Shown here: one piece after another, positions 11,768 through 23,633 of the stretch
How positions within the stretch are numbered: position 1 is the stretch's first letter
Layout: each line of letters opens with the position of its first letter
Assembly: GCF_003369915.1 (NCBI RefSeq)
Contig: NW_022881614.1
Span: 16,904,336 to 16,968,335, forward strand
Source of the DNA: Drosophila miranda
Taxonomy: Eukaryota > Arthropoda > Insecta > Diptera > Drosophilidae
DNA: 64,000 nt
Direction: 5' to 3'
Notes under the pieces: model-generated
What the model was told of the DNA's origin: nothing
What the model saw: only the letters and a program-made list of their open reading frames with translations
Database searches by the model: none
Position numbers and translations under genes: made by a program

Positions 11768-12881
11768 TATACCCGATACTCAAAATGAGTATTGGGGTAT
11801 ATTCGATTTGTGGTAAAAGTGGATGTGTGTAACGTCCAGAAGGAATCGTTTCCGACCCCATAAAGTATATATATTCTTGATCAGCATCAATAGCCGAGTC
11901 GATTGAGCCCTGTCTGTCTGTCCGTCCGTCCGTCCGTCCGTCTGTCCGTCTGTCCGTCCCCTTCAGCGCCTAGTGCTCAAAGACTATAAGAGCTAGAGCA
12001 ACGATGTTTTGGATCCAGACTTCTGTGATATGTCACTGCTACAAGAATATTTCAAAACTTTGCCCTGCCCACTTCCGCCCCCACAAAGGGCGAAAATCTG
12101 TGGCATCCACAATTTCGACGATACGAGAAAACTAAAAACGCAGAATCGTAGAAGATGACTATATCTTCTAGAGTGTAAAATCTCAACCAGATCGTATAAT
12201 TATTATAGCCAGAATCAAGAAAACAATTTCATTCTTTCTCGCTCTGTCTCTCTCTAACACGCAGGTTTCATGGTCGGTTTTGCCAATTGCAAAATATGAG
12301 TTCAAGGATCTCAGAACCTATAAGAGCCAGACCAACCAAATTTGGTATCCACAATCCTGTGATATCGGACCTTGACCGTTTCGTGTCCAAATTTCGCCAC
12401 ACCCCCTTCCGCCCCCGCAAAGGACGAAAATCTGGGGCATCCACAAATCTCAGAGACTATTAAGGCTAGAGTAACCAAATTTGGTATCCGCACTTCTGTT
12501 AGATCTCACTATAAAACGTATATCTCAGAATTTCGCCCCACCCCCTTCCGCCCCCACAAAGTACGAAAATCTGTTGCATCCACAATATTGCAGATTCGAG
12601 AAAACTAAAAACGCAGAATCATAGATAACGACCATATCTATCAGATTGCTGAATCTGGTTTAGATCAGATAATTTTAATAGCCAAAAGGAACAAATCAAT
12701 TTGCAGTGGCTACGCAGCGCCCGACGTCACGCTCAGACTGATTTTCTGTCTCTCTCGCACGCACTCTTTGTCGTGTCGTTTAATATTAGCGGCGTCTGCC
12801 GGAGGAGAGCCATACTAACTAAGTATCGGGTATAACTGTAGAGTTGCGGTATCCGCAGCAACTCACAACGTTCCCCCTCGT
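11768..12881 (+). mobile_element. DINE-1/ISY-type element, copy 2 (left parent of the duplication)
   Basis: It starts TATACCCGATACTCAAAATG, has the (GTCC/GTCT)n microsatellite at 11910-11960, and ends at CTCACAACGTTCCCCCTCGT. Diagnostic bases used later are TATATTCGATTTG near 11810 and TTTCCGACCCC near 11850. Its central part carries the block GGTTTCATGGTCGGTTTTGC. Its right flank, TTCTTTCTCAATGTTGCATG followed by a TG run, recurs after copy 3. Confidence 0.9.
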
Positions 12882-12904
12882 TTTCTTTCTCAATGTTGCA
12901 TGTG

Positions 12905-12905
<1 letters not shown>

Positions 12906-12935
<30 letters not shown>
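12906..12935. repeat. (TG)n microsatellite at the 3' end of Waldo-like element 1
   Basis: A run of about 14 TG units directly abuts the element's poly(A) tail, seen as T on the plus strand. The matching run on the other side of the element is at 17916-17942, so the element sits inside a TG tract. Confidence 0.9.
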
Positions 12936-12939
<4 letters not shown>

Positions 12940-13066
12940 TTTTTTTTTCCATGGATACGCCACGGCGGGTGAGAATCTCTAAGAGACGCGACCGGCCCGT
13001 ACCAGTCAACGAACTGGACTACCCCTTCGGGGCAAAGTATTACTTCGCGGGGATGGGTTGCCTACG

Positions 13067-16033
13067 TTAGGCACTCTCCTCTACGCGTCGCTCCCTTTCG
13101 CATCTTCTCAGATCGCTCTGGATGGCTATTAGGGTGTTGCTAACGCGCTGCCAATTCTCGTCGGACTCCGTCATGAACGCCATTAGCTCCTCTGGTCGTG
13201 GGAAATACTCTGCACTTGAGCGGTACCTCGTGCAGTGGTAGATCACATGCTCCGGATCCTCGCTCTCATTCGAACACTCAGGACACTCGGGAGTATCCTC
13301 GTGTTTGAACCTATGTAGATACTTCCTGTATCCTCCGTGACCCGTCAGGAATTGGGTGAGGTGGTAGTTCATCTCTCCGCTTCTCCGCCCTATCCATGAC
13401 TCAATGTCCGGGATTAGTCTATGGGTCCACCGTCCATTTGTGGCCGTGTCCCATCTTGCCTGCCATTTTTCTATCGACGCCCGCCTTTCCGACGCACGGA
13501 TGGTCTCTAGCGATGCATTAGTTCGCATCCCTGCGCGCGCTTCATATACATGCGTCATCTCGAGCGCTAGTATATCCACCGGTATCATGGCCGCGAGGAC
13601 CAGGGCTGCGTTATCCGACACCGTCCTATATCCAGACACTACTCGAAGAGCGCAGAGCCGATATGGCACTGACATCTTTCTTCTTAGACTCATGTTGCCG
13701 GATAGGGTTGAAGACCCCACCGGCGCAGCGTACAGTAGGATCGAGGCCACTACTCTCGCCAGGAGTATGCGACGACCTGCCTTGGGTCCACCAATATTGG
13801 GGAGCATCCTTGCGAGTGCTGCCTGCATATGGGAGGCTTTTTGACTCACGTACTCGATGTGGGCCCGGTAGTTCAATCGGTTATCCAGCATCACGCCTAG
13901 GTACCGGATTGACTCCTGCGACTTAATAGTCGCATTACCCACGCGAAACGTCGCGTACTCCACCTTCTTCCGACTCGTGATGAGTACAGCCTCCGTTTTG
14001 TGGCCAGCCAGGTCCAATCCCGCGTTTTCCATCCAGTTGGATACGATCCGGATTGCCTCGTTGGCCGTCGCCTCGACATATCGGAGCTCTATGGCTACCA
14101 CGACCAGGGCGAGATCGTCAGCGAAACCGACAAGCGTGCATCCCTGCGGGAGCTGGAGTCTCAGGACGTCGTCGTACATTATGTTCCACAGTAGAGGTCC
14201 TAAGACTGATCCCTGTGGAACTCCGGCTGTCACCCTGTAGAGCTTTGGTCCCTCCTCCGTCTCGTACCTCAGTACCCTACCCGACAGGTAGCTGGCTATT
14301 ATCCGAAGCAGGTAGGTGGGAACTCCAATTCTCCCGAGCGCCTCGTTTATACGAGACCAGTACGCTGAGTTAAACGCGTTACGGATATCCAGGGTCACCA
14401 CCGCGCAGTACTCCTTTGTGCCGAATCTCCATCTTATTCCCTCGATCGCTCTGGATGCAATGTCGGTGACTGCCTTGATGGCGTCGACCGTTGATTTGGC
14501 CATCCGGAATCCGTACTGGGACTCCGATAAGGCCTCCTTCTCCTGGATCACAACTTGCAGTCGGTTGTAGACGATTCTCTCCAGGGTTTTGCCGACCGTA
14601 TCCAGCAAACATATTGGGCGGTATCCTGATGGTTCCTCCGGGGACTTATTTCCTTTGGGTAGAAGTATTAGCCGCTGCACTTTCCACTGCTCTGGAAACA
14701 CTCCTTCCCGTAGGCATTTGTTGAACGTGTCAACAAATACTTCTGGTCTGGTGGTTGCTCCAAGCTTCAATGCCTTGTTTGGGATACCGTCCGGTCCTGG
14801 TGCCTTTTTATCCCCAATTCTCCTGGTAGCCGCTATCACCTCCTCAACAGAAATCTGTTGCCACAGCTCGGAGTCTTGGCTCGAGACGCTTTCCTCCCTA
14901 TACGGGTGCTGTGGGAATAGGGCCTCCACGATGCTACGAAGCAGGATCGGGCAGGTCACTTCCGGTGTTGACTGGCTCCTTGTCCTCTTGGTGACGACCA
15001 TATATGCCGTCCCCCAAGGGTTGACGTCCGCCTCCTCGCATATCTGCCTGAAGCAGGCTGACTTGCTCTCCTTTATGGCACGTTTAAGGGCTCTTTTCGC
15101 TGATCGGAGTTCCTCTCCCCTGGTTTCGAACTCAGGCCGACCTCGTGCTCTCTGGTAGCACCGTCTTGCTCGTAGGCAGGCTTTCCTTAGCTGGTTAACC
15201 TCCGCATTCCACCAGTAGCAGGGCGCTCCTCTTTTGCAAGGCTTCCTTCTTGGCATTGCCACATCACATACCTCCTCCATGAGCTTCGCCAGTTTCTGAG
15301 CCAGGCCCTCTGCCGTTTCTCGCGCAGGGCTCCAGCTGGCGTTGCGCAGATATTCCGTGAAGGTTTTCACATCCAGGTGGTCGCCCTTCCATTTAGGTCC
15401 GGTAATTTTGGCTAGCTGTCTTTTCGTTGCTGCTCCGCATTCGAAGTGGATCGCCTGGTGGTCGCTGAACGTAAACTCCTCGCTTACTCTCCACGTACCT
15501 CCCCTATGGAGTGAGACGCTCATGAAGGTTAGGTCAATAATGGACCCTCGACCCGCCTTGAAGTAGGTTAGCTTCCTGCCATAGTTTGCGAGTATTACGT
15601 CCAAGGACGCAAATTCCTCGAGCAGACACGTGCCTCTGGCGTTGGTTTCCTTACTGCCCCACTCTACGGACCACGCATTAAAGTCTCCCGCTATTATTAC
15701 GGGGGCTCTTCCGCGCGCGTCTTCCGCTATATGCGCTAGCATACTTTGGAAGCGCGCTAGGTCCCAGCTCGGCGGGGCATAGCAGCTATAGAAGGTTACC
15801 TCTCTAAGCCTCGCTCTAACAAATCCTTCGTTGGCTGCGCATATCTCCTGGGGGTGGATTTGTACGGCCCAGATGGCCGCCTTGCCGCAACTGCTGCTGG
15901 TCCAACCGCTTCCTGGTATCGCCCTGAATGGCTCGCAGATGAGCACGACTTCGGTCTTCCTCTCCCTGACTGCTTGTCTCAGGAGAGACTGAGCAGCTTC
16001 GCAATGGTTTAAGTTCAGCTGAGTACACCTCAT
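13067..16033 (-). CDS. ORF2: endonuclease-reverse transcriptase of Waldo-like element 1
   Basis: The 988-aa frame is complete. Its ATG overlaps the ORF1 stop in the string ATGA, the usual stop-restart arrangement. Residues 1-220 are an APE-type endonuclease: LNLNHCEAA near the start, VIIAGDFNAW at ~112-121, FSDHQAIHF later. It would nick the target. The reverse transcriptase spans ~430-720 with LPKGNKSPEEPSGYRPICLL, LDIRNAFNSAYW, GVPQGSVLGPLLWN and the catalytic FADD box. A Cys-His finger (CPECSNESEDPEHVIYHC) sits near the C-terminus, as in R1-clade proteins. No stop or frameshift is seen. All key RT and endonuclease motifs are present, so this copy could be enzymatically competent. Confidence 0.92.
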   Translation of the reverse strand: MRCTQLNLNHCEAAQSLLRQAVRERKTEVVLICEPFRAIPGSGWTSSSCGKAAIWAVQIHPQEICAANEGFVRARLREVTFYSCYAPPSWDLARFQSMLAHIAEDARGRAPVIIAGDFNAWSVEWGSKETNARGTCLLEEFASLDVILANYGRKLTYFKAGRGSIIDLTFMSVSLHRGGTWRVSEEFTFSDHQAIHFECGAATKRQLAKITGPKWKGDHLDVKTFTEYLRNASWSPARETAEGLAQKLAKLMEEVCDVAMPRRKPCKRGAPCYWWNAEVNQLRKACLRARRCYQRARGRPEFETRGEELRSAKRALKRAIKESKSACFRQICEEADVNPWGTAYMVVTKRTRSQSTPEVTCPILLRSIVEALFPQHPYREESVSSQDSELWQQISVEEVIAATRRIGDKKAPGPDGIPNKALKLGATTRPEVFVDTFNKCLREGVFPEQWKVQRLILLPKGNKSPEEPSGYRPICLLDTVGKTLERIVYNRLQVVIQEKEALSESQYGFRMAKSTVDAIKAVTDIASRAIEGIRWRFGTKEYCAVVTLDIRNAFNSAYWSRINEALGRIGVPTYLLRIIASYLSGRVLRYETEEGPKLYRVTAGVPQGSVLGPLLWNIMYDDVLRLQLPQGCTLVGFADDLALVVVAIELRYVEATANEAIRIVSNWMENAGLDLAGHKTEAVLITSRKKVEYATFRVGNATIKSQESIRYLGVMLDNRLNYRAHIEYVSQKASHMQAALARMLPNIGGPKAGRRILLARVVASILLYAAPVGSSTLSGNMSLRRKMSVPYRLCALRVVSGYRTVSDNAALVLAAMIPVDILALEMTHVYEARAGMRTNASLETIRASERRASIEKWQARWDTATNGRWTHRLIPDIESWIGRRSGEMNYHLTQFLTGHGGYRKYLHRFKHEDTPECPECSNESEDPEHVIYHCTRYRSSAEYFPRPEELMAFMTESDENWQRVSNTLIAIQSDLRRCERERRVEESA

Positions 16034-17403
16034 GCTGATCTTTTAGTCAGGGCGTTCCTAAACTGGGGGCATCTACCGCTGCCGGCCACGTGCTTCCAGT
16101 CTGCGCTCGTTCCCTTGCAGAGCATGCACTGTGGTTCCACGCTACAGTCCTTTGCCAGGTGGTTCTCCTTTCCACATATTCTACACAGCTTGGACCTATC
16201 TACTTTGCTACTGCACTGTCGTGCCATATGCCCAAACTCGAGACATCTGAAGCATTTGGTGACGCTGATTCGCTCACGCAGTCTGCATCTTACCCAGCCT
16301 ACTTTTAGGACTCCTATTTTCAGAGCCTTTTGAGCGCTCTCCGCTGGCAGCCTGATTGTGGCCGTCTGGGTTCCGCCGTATGCCTTTCTCAGCTGGATGT
16401 CATCCGCAGACAGCTCCGCCAATTCCACCTGGCTTCTCAGAGCCTCGCATATATCCTCCGTGGTGGTTATTTCGTCCAGGTCCTTGCACTCTACGTTCAC
16501 CCGGTGCTACAGGCTACGGACTTCTGCGTGCTCCTTCAGCGTATTGGCTACCAGGCTTTTAAACGTCTCCGTCTCCTCTCCCGACTTGTTGAGCTGTAGA
16601 AGTAGCTCTCCTTTTTGGGTCCTCCTGATCCTGGCGACCGCATCACCGAGTCCACGCAGGGTTTCGTCCGCCCTAACCTTGCGCAGTATCTCTGCATAGG
16701 TCTTTTCACCTTTGGTGGCAATGACGATGGCGTCTGGTCGCGTCTTGTCCGCGAGCGCTCCAGTCGGCTTTTGCGGCCTCTTCCTTCTGCGCCGGTTGGT
16801 CACCGTCAGAAATGGGGTCTCCTCCGGCTCCTTTCTCTCCCTTTCAGCGTGGGCGTCCTTTTCAACTGCTACTCCTGGTGTGGTCTGGACCTCGACCGCT
16901 GCCTTGGTCCTCTTTGTCCGGGGTGTTGGTGCACCTGCAGCCTGTTTCCTCTTAGGCTCCGGGAGAGGTCTGAAAATCGGTGACGTCTGAGAGGACTGGT
17001 GGGTCCTGATAACCGCCTTAGCTCCTTCGTCGTGCAGCTGGATAGCAACCAGCTCATACAGCACCCTTATTCTCTCGATCGAGTCCCGCATGGGTTGGTG
17101 TATGGATCGCCTCTTGCCATCCTCGAGCATCTCCACTAGCTGCGTGATCTCTCGTCCTAGATCGCGCAGCGCTGTGCTGCCCTGAGCTTTTTGGTGCTGC
17201 TCCGGGCCAGGGAGGGCCGGCAGCGGGGCGTCGGTCCGCTTACCAGTTGGCGTTCTCGCCATTTTTTTGCTTTTATTGAAGCCTTCTGAGTCGTTCGTCG
17301 TTATGGGTGTGATACTTTTACTCATTTTTTTGGGTCCCAACTCGTAAGCCGTTGTCCTTGTCTGTTGTACAGTCGCGTTATGATCCCCTGGGTGTCTATG
17401 CAA
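16030..17403 (-). CDS. ORF1 (gag-like, zinc knuckles) of Waldo-like element 1, one in-frame stop
   Basis: The frame starts at 17403 (or the internal ATG of MSKSITPITTND) and runs to 16030. One TAG at 16509-16507 interrupts it, and the same frame continues at once with HRVNVECKDLDE, so a single C-to-T change from CAG would explain the break. The N-terminal half is basic and charged. The C-terminal half carries three zinc knuckles: CFRCLEFGHMARQC, CRICGKENHLAKDC, and a third beginning CMLCKG. These bind RNA and help form the ribonucleoprotein. ORF1 is normally co-transcribed with ORF2 and ends in the ATGA overlap. Confidence 0.85.
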
Positions 17404-17915
17404 GCAGGGGGGCCATGCGAGGGTTGACTCCCGCCCTTATGGGGTCGGGAGTTCAGAGCCGGATCCGCGCTAGTCAGGAGTGACTCAACTGAGCCTGTAC
17501 GTCCAATTTAATGGCTACGGAACAAGGAGCGTGCTTAGAGATTTGCCAATTTTTCACGGGACGGGGGCAGAAGCAGCATTAACCTAGCAGCCATTTCGGC
17601 GGGGTTTCATTCCGCGTACTAAAGTGCTAGAATGCTGGCTTCCGTCAGCCCTGGGGTCATCAATCCAAAAAAAAGGGGGGTCCAGTTCCTATCCTAAGAC
17701 TTTACTGGTCTCCGTCTTAGTCGCCTTCTCGTATTAGCTAGGTGTTTCACAAGTGTGTTAGACCTATCCGGGGGATACCTGGCTTGTGCCGGCGGTTACG
17801 AGGTGCTTTAGGGCTCTTTAGAGGGAGCAGAACATCCCCGTGTCTTCTTAGTCGCCTCATACGACAAGCTGTGACATGCTGTGGTGGTATTCTACTGCCC
17901 GCTCACCACACGGGT

Positions 17916-17942
17916 GCGTGTGTGTGTGTGTGTGTGTGTGTA
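17916..17942. repeat. (GT)n microsatellite at the 5' end of Waldo-like element 1
   Basis: About 13 GT units directly follow the 5' end of element 1. Segment X copy 1 starts right after at TATACCGATTG. The same junction recurs at 23640-23672. Confidence 0.9.
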
Positions 17943-18754
17943 TACCGATTGATATACATATATTTGTTTTTATAAATGTTAATCTGTTATATTTGTTATT
18001 AATCTCGCTTCGTTTGAATCTTCTTTTCTTTTCTTTAGTTTAGTTTTATTTTAATGCCTTTGTTTATCGCTTAACAAAATGAATAAAAACAATTTGCAAT
18101 ATGTTTTGTCGTTTGGTTTTCTTCTTTGTTTTGTTTTGTTTTGTTTCGTTTTGTTTTATGTTTTGTTCTATATGCTAATTGATCAATTTATTCGTAATAT
18201 TCGCACTATTAAAACAATTTAACGCATAATGTGGCATCATTCTCGGCTGCCTGCAACAATGACTTGATATTCCTCTTTACTCTAAGGCTTATCCCCCTGC
18301 CGCATGCCTTCTGGTATGGATATTACATTACCAAGTACTTGCAAAACAGTTGATTGCATTTGGCGGGGAGGAGGTTCTGCTACGATCGTCACGCGGCATA
18401 ACGATTGCTTTGGTTGGTTGGTGCTTCGTTTCGACTCGATCGCAGCCGAAAACCGTCTGTACAACTTCGATTTGCATTCGCATTTGCAATAACAATTCTA
18501 TAGCTTAACCAATGACATCGATACGCTTTTTTCGTCTTACCTAACTCTGCCTATACTCGTATGTATGGTTGTATGTATTTGTATGCTGAGGGGCCCCTTC
18601 CGTTGCTGCTCGTGACACCCGAACGATCACAGTGGATCGGGAAGCCTAAACTCAACGGGTAACGGAACTGGACATGATCTGGCTATGATGATCTACTACA
18701 GTGAGATGTCGGGTTTGGCAGTGTTTTTTTCCTTGATGCACACACATCTATAAT
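17943..18754. repeat. Segment X, copy 1 (0.8 kb, carries a deletion)
   Basis: This non-coding stretch is nearly identical to 23672-25885 (copy 2), from the CGATT-ATATACAT start through TTTTGTTTTGTTTTG tracts, a GCCGCATGCCTTCTGG stretch and a final CACACACATCTATAAT. Copy 1 lacks 1,394 bases present in copy 2 (24116-25509). The junction here is GGTTCT|GCTACG at 18378/18379. It is flanked on the right by DINE-1 copy 3 at the same base as copy 2 is by DINE-1 copy 4. No gene is seen. It is probably original 3'-flanking DNA of Myd88 or Drep2. Confidence 0.85.
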
Positions 18755-19800
18755 TATACCCGATACTCAAAATGAGTATTGGGGTATATTAGATTTGTGG
18801 TAAAAGTGGATGTGTGTAACGTCCAGAAGGAATCGTTTCCGAACCCATAAAGTATATATATTCTCGAGTCGATTGAGCCCTGTCTGTCTGTCCGTCCGTC
18901 CGTCTGTCCGTCCCCTTTAGCGCCTAGTGCTCAAAGACTATAAGAGCGAGAGCAACGATGTTCTGGATCCAGACTTCTGTGATATGTCACTGCTACAAGA
19001 ATATTTCAAAACTTTGCCCCGCCCACTTCCGCCCCCACAAAGGACGAAAATCTGTGGCATCCACATTTTTAAAGATACGATAAAACTAAAAACTAAAACG
19101 CAGAATCGTAGAGGATGACTATATGTTCTAGAGTGTAAAATCTCAACCAGATCGTATAATTATTATAGCCAGAATCAAGAAAACAATTTCATTCTTTCTC
19201 GCTCTGTCTCTCTCTAACACACAGGTTTCATGGTCGGTTTTGCCAATTGCAAAATATGAGTTCAAGGATCTCAGAACCTATAAGAGCCAGAGCAACCAAA
19301 TTTGGTATCCACACTCCTGTGATATCGGACCTTGACCGTTTCGTGTCCAAATTTCGCCACACCCCCTTCCGCCCCCGCAAAGGACGAAAATCTGGGGCAT
19401 CCACAAATCTCAGAGACTATTAAGGCTAGAGTAACCAAATTTGGTATCCGCACTTCTGTTAGATCTCCGCCCCCACAAAGGACGAAAATCTGTTGCATCC
19501 ACAATATTGCAGATTCGAGAAAACTAAAAACGCAGAATCATAGATAACGACCATATCTATCAGATTGCTGAATCTGGTTTAGGTCAGATAAGTTTTATAG
19601 CCAAAAGGAACAAATCAATTTGCAGTGGCTACGCAGCGCCCGACGTCACGCTCAGACTGATTTTCTGTCTCTCTCGCACGCACTCTTTGTCGTGTCGTTT
19701 AATATTAGCGGCGTCTGCCGGAGGAGAGCCATACTGACTAAGTATCGGGTATAACTGTAGAGTTGCGGTATCCGCAGCAACTCACAACGTTCCCCCTCGT
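18755..19800 (+). mobile_element. DINE-1/ISY-type element, copy 3 (hybrid of copies 2 and 4)
   Basis: The left part matches copy 4: TATATTAGATTTG near 18787 and TTTCCGAACCC near 18838, and the same left flank. From about 19000 rightward it matches copy 2: GGTTTCATGGTCGGTTTTGC, the CCGTTTCGTGTCC block, and the same right flank TTCTTTCTCAATGTTGCATG. The switch lies between about 18845 and 19010. Small private deletions are also present (in the TTCTTGATCAGC box and near 19465). Confidence 0.88.
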
Positions 19801-19824
19801 TTTCTTTCTCAATGTTGCATGTGT

Positions 19825-19840
19825 TCTGTGTCTGTGTGTG

Positions 19841-19854
<14 letters not shown>
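19825..19854. repeat. (TG)n microsatellite at the 3' end of Waldo-like element 2
   Basis: The tract GTTCTGTGTCTGTGTGTG... is the paralogue of that at 12906-12935 (same upstream flank) and abuts the poly(T) at 19855-19875. Confidence 0.9.
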
Positions 19855-19871
<17 letters not shown>

Positions 19872-20027
19872 TTTTCTGTATTAACTCTTAATTTTATTAA
19901 ATTTTATAAGCCTGGGACTTAACTAAAGCTAGACAGGGAGCTGTATTGAGTTGGAGAGACCGGCAGGAAGTTCCGGGTCTCTGCGGGACGGCCGCAAAGC
20001 ATTGCTTCGCAGGGACCATGGTTCCTC

Positions 20028-23020
20028 CTAGCCACTCTCGTTCCTTCGGCGCTCGCACCTACGCAGCTCCTTCATGGCGCCGGCTGCAAAGTTGCTCCAG
20101 GCCGACCATACCATGGGGTCTTCCACAATCTTCTCGATCAGGTTGTTCGGCGTGAGCTGCCCGCCGGCGGCTCGCCACAACTCCTCCCTAATAAGTGAGA
20201 AGCGCCCACATTGAAAAATGATGTGCTCAGCGTCTTCAGTGGCGTCGCCGCACCACGAGCAGTTCGGCGAGTTCTCGTGGCCGAACCTCCAAAGGTAATG
20301 CCTGAAGCAGCCGTGTCCGCTCAGAAGCTGTGTGGAATGGAAATTGACCACACCGTGTCGCCTGCCGATCCAATATCGGACATCCGGAATCAGGCGGTGT
20401 GTCCACCGTCCTTTATCAGAGCCGTCCCAGCGGCTTTGCCATGCTCTGAGGCTTCCTTCACGGGCCTGCTTGCGCGCGTCTCTCCTTGCCGCGCCGGCCC
20501 GGATGGCCTCGGCCACGGCCCTCTCCTCAAGCACCAGAAGGTCAATTGGAAGGACACCCGCCAGGACTAGGGCAGCGTCGTCGGATATGGTCCGAAAGCC
20601 GCAGCAGATCCGGAGCGCGCAGAGGCGATGAGTGGATTTAACGCCCCTAGCGTAGCTGGCAACTTTAATTCCATCCGCCCTTACGTCTGCTGCATAGGTC
20701 ATGGCTGAGCGGACTACACTGGTCAGCAGAATCCTCCTCTCCTGCTTCGGGCCACGGGTGTTCAGCAGTATTCGGAACAGCGCCCGACTCGTGTTTGCCG
20801 CTTTCTCCTGGACGTAGCTTAGGTGTTCACGGAAACTGAGCCTGGTGTCGATCATCACGCCCAGATACCGAATGGCTCGTTTCGACGATAGTCTCTGGTC
20901 GCCAACCCTGATGTGAGCGGTCTCCACAGTCGAACGGGTGCTCACCAATACTGCCTCGGTTTTATGAGCGGCTATCTCTAGTCCCGCAGAGCGGAGCCAG
21001 TCTGCAATCAGCTGGATTGCGGTGTCACAATTTGCTTCGACGACGTCCAGGTGCTTGGCCACCACCGTCAGGGCGACATCATCTGCGTAGCAGGTTAGCT
21101 GACATCCGCCTGGAAGAGCTAATCTCATGACTCCATCGTAGGCAATGTTCCATAATAGGGGACCCATCACTGATCCTTGGGGAACTCCTGCCGTTATGCC
21201 GTGAGTCTGCGCGCCGGCCTCCGTATTATACTCCAGCAGTCTTCCCGCGAAGTAGCTCCTTACGATTGCCTGAAGGTATTGGGGTACACCGCGCCGGTTA
21301 AGTGAGTACAGGATGCACTCCCACTTCACCGTATTGAAGGCGTTCCTGATGTCTAGGGTGACAATCAGGCAGTATTCCTTCTTGCCGCCCTTCCATCGAG
21401 ATCCCTCCACTGCCTTGGAGGCTATGTCAACTACCCTGCCTATGGCGTCCACCGTTGACCTCCCGCTCCTGAAGCCGTATTGGTTTGGTGAAAGTCCCCC
21501 AGCATCCTCGACGGCGTTGTCTAGTCTTCTACGGATTATCTGTTCCAGAGTCTTCCCCAGCGAGTCGATTAAGCAAATCGGTCGAAACGAGGAGGGATCG
21601 TCCGGCGGCTTTCCTGGCTTTGGCAAGAGCACCAGGTGTTGCAACTTCCACTGCGGCGGAAATAGTCCTTCCCGCAGGCACTGCGTGAATGCCTTAGCAA
21701 ACTCGTGCGGGTTGTATGCCATCGCCAGTTTTACCGCACGGTTGGGGATTCCATCAGGGCCTGGAGCCTTCTTGGCCTTTAAGCTTTGGGCCAGGGCGAC
21801 GATTTCGTCCTCCGTGACCGGTTCGACCGAGTATGCAGGCTGGTGTGCGACGGCACTGCTGGCAAGACCGTGAGCCCCGGATGGGAACAATGCCTCAACA
21901 ATCGTCCGCAACTGGTCTGGGTCAGACGGCGACCCCGCGTTGCTGCCATGAATTCGCTTCATTACCGTCTTGTAGGCACGTCCCCACGGATCCTTCTCGG
22001 CTGAGTCGCAAAGCTGCAGGAAGCACTCCCTCTTGCTCTCCTTGATGGCGTTCTTTAGGGCTTTTTTAGCTCCGCAGTACTCCGCCTGTAGCCTTGGCCA
22101 GCTAGTGCCACTCCTTCTGCGAGCCCGTTGATATCGCCTTCTAGCTGACAGGCAAGTGCGTCTGGCCTCCTGGATCTCGTCATTCCACCAATAGGTCGGC
22201 GATTGCTTACCCTTGAATGGCCTCTTGCGACTCATACTGGCATCGCATGCGAGCAGTAGGGACTCCAGAAGCTGGTTGACCATCTGTTGAGCTGAGCCTC
22301 CGACCTCCATATTCCTCAGCGCCTCCAAGAACCTTGGAATCCGCATTGATTCGGGATTGTAGGCTGCTCTCCGGTTTGTCTGCGTTGCCCTGGTCAGTCT
22401 GCAACCACCTTCTCCGCCTATCGAGAACACCACTGCCTCGTGGTCGCTGGCCGTATAGTGGTTCCCCAGGCGCCAGGTGGACAGAGGGGAAAGGCTGCTA
22501 GAGGCGAATGTAAGGTCGATGACTGACCCAGAGCCACCCCTGTTGAAGGTATTCGCGGTCCCCTGATTCAACAATGCTACGTCCAACGCAGCGAAGGCCT
22601 CAAGCAGTACGTGTCCCTTGTATATGGCGTCCGAGCTGCTGCTTCTGGAGATGTCACTGCCCCACTCCTGGGCCCAAGCATTGAAGTCGCCAGCAATCAC
22701 ATTTGGTTTGTGGTGCCTGGCGTCGTCGGCCAATTCGTCCATCGCCGCAGCGAAGCTATGACGGCTCAAGCTCCATAAGTTCCCCAGTTTTGCCCTGACG
22801 AAATGACGGAACTCAGCGCACACTGAGGGCCGCAGAGGAGGCTTACCGCAAGCCCATATTGCTGCTTTTCCTGAGGAGCTTTGGACCCAGAATCCATCCT
22901 CGGGGAAATGTATGGTTCGCTAATTATTGCAACGTCCGATCTCATTTCACGCACCGACTGAGAGAGCAGATCTGTGGCAGCCTCGCAATGGTTTAGGTTT
23001 ATTTGGTAAAACCTAACCAT
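20028..23020 (-). pseudogene. ORF2 of Waldo-like element 2, one frameshift
   Basis: The frame opens at 23020 with MVRFYQINLNHCEAATDLL, the same N-terminus type as element 1. Near 22905 it shifts by one base: after ISEPYIS the homologous frame is the other one, giving EDGFWVQSSSGKAAIWACGK. It then stays open to 20028. The rest is complete: endonuclease NVIAGDFNAWAQEWG, RT core LPKPGKPPDDPSSFRPICLI, LDIRNAFNTVKW, GVPQGSVMGPLLWN, catalytic YADD, and the C-terminal CSWCGDATEDAEHIIFQC finger. It overlaps the ORF1 stop by 8 nt. A single-base repair would be needed for function, so this copy is inactive as read. Confidence 0.88.
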
Positions 23021-23633
23021 GTCCAGCGTTTTGACTTGCCTTCTCTTTGGGTGCCATGGGGCACCTGTGGCTACCAGCTACGTGTGAGTGGGGCTTGCCC
23101 TTTCCGACACAGAGGAAGCATTTTGCCTCATTGTGGCAGTCGCTTATCTTGTGCTCCTCAGACCCACAGCGGAAGCACCACCCGCTTCTGTCTACAGAGC
23201 TTTTGCAATTACGTGCAACGTGGCCGATCTCAAGGCACCTGAAGCACTTTAACGGCAGATTTCGTTCCCGTATGCGGCAGACGGACCATGCCACTTTAAC
23301 CTTACCAACGGATAGCGCCTTCGTCGCAAGGGTCGCCGGCAGGCAAATAATAGCCCGCTGGGTACCACCAAAGCCTGGGCGCAAACTCTTAATGGCGTCC
23401 ACATCGAGTGTAATCCCCATTTGCTCGCTGAAGGCCTTCCTCACGTCCTCCGAGGTAGCCATCTCATCCAAGTCGAGCATCTCTAGCCTCGTCTGCTGGG
23501 TGAGTGCTCGCGCCTCCGCCTTGCCTCCTAGGACAGTGCCTATGTCCTCGCGAAGCAGCTGCGCGGTCTCCTTCGAGGCGTCTTTGAGCTCCAATAGAAG
23601 AGCACCTTTGGCTGTTCGCTTCACTCTGCTCAC

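Larger units (their letters stand above)
12936..17917 (-). mobile_element. Waldo-like R1-clade non-LTR retrotransposon, element 1 (near full length)
   Basis: The element lies on the minus strand: a 5' UTR of ~500 bp, ORF1 (17403-16030), ORF2 (16033-13067), a short 3' UTR, and a poly(A) tail (12948-12936). Both ends abut TG/CA repeats. The apurinic-like endonuclease, reverse transcriptase and C-terminal CCHC layout places it with R1/I-type elements. Insertion inside CA/TG repeats is the established habit of the Waldo lineage of the R1 clade. ORF2 is intact and ORF1 has a single in-frame stop, so the insertion is fairly young. Exact subfamily naming would need a database comparison. Confidence 0.85.

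Noticed and set aside
11910..11960. CRISPR-like or satellite array suggested by GTCC/GTCT repeats
   Set aside because: It is the known variable microsatellite inside DINE-1 elements and appears in each copy.
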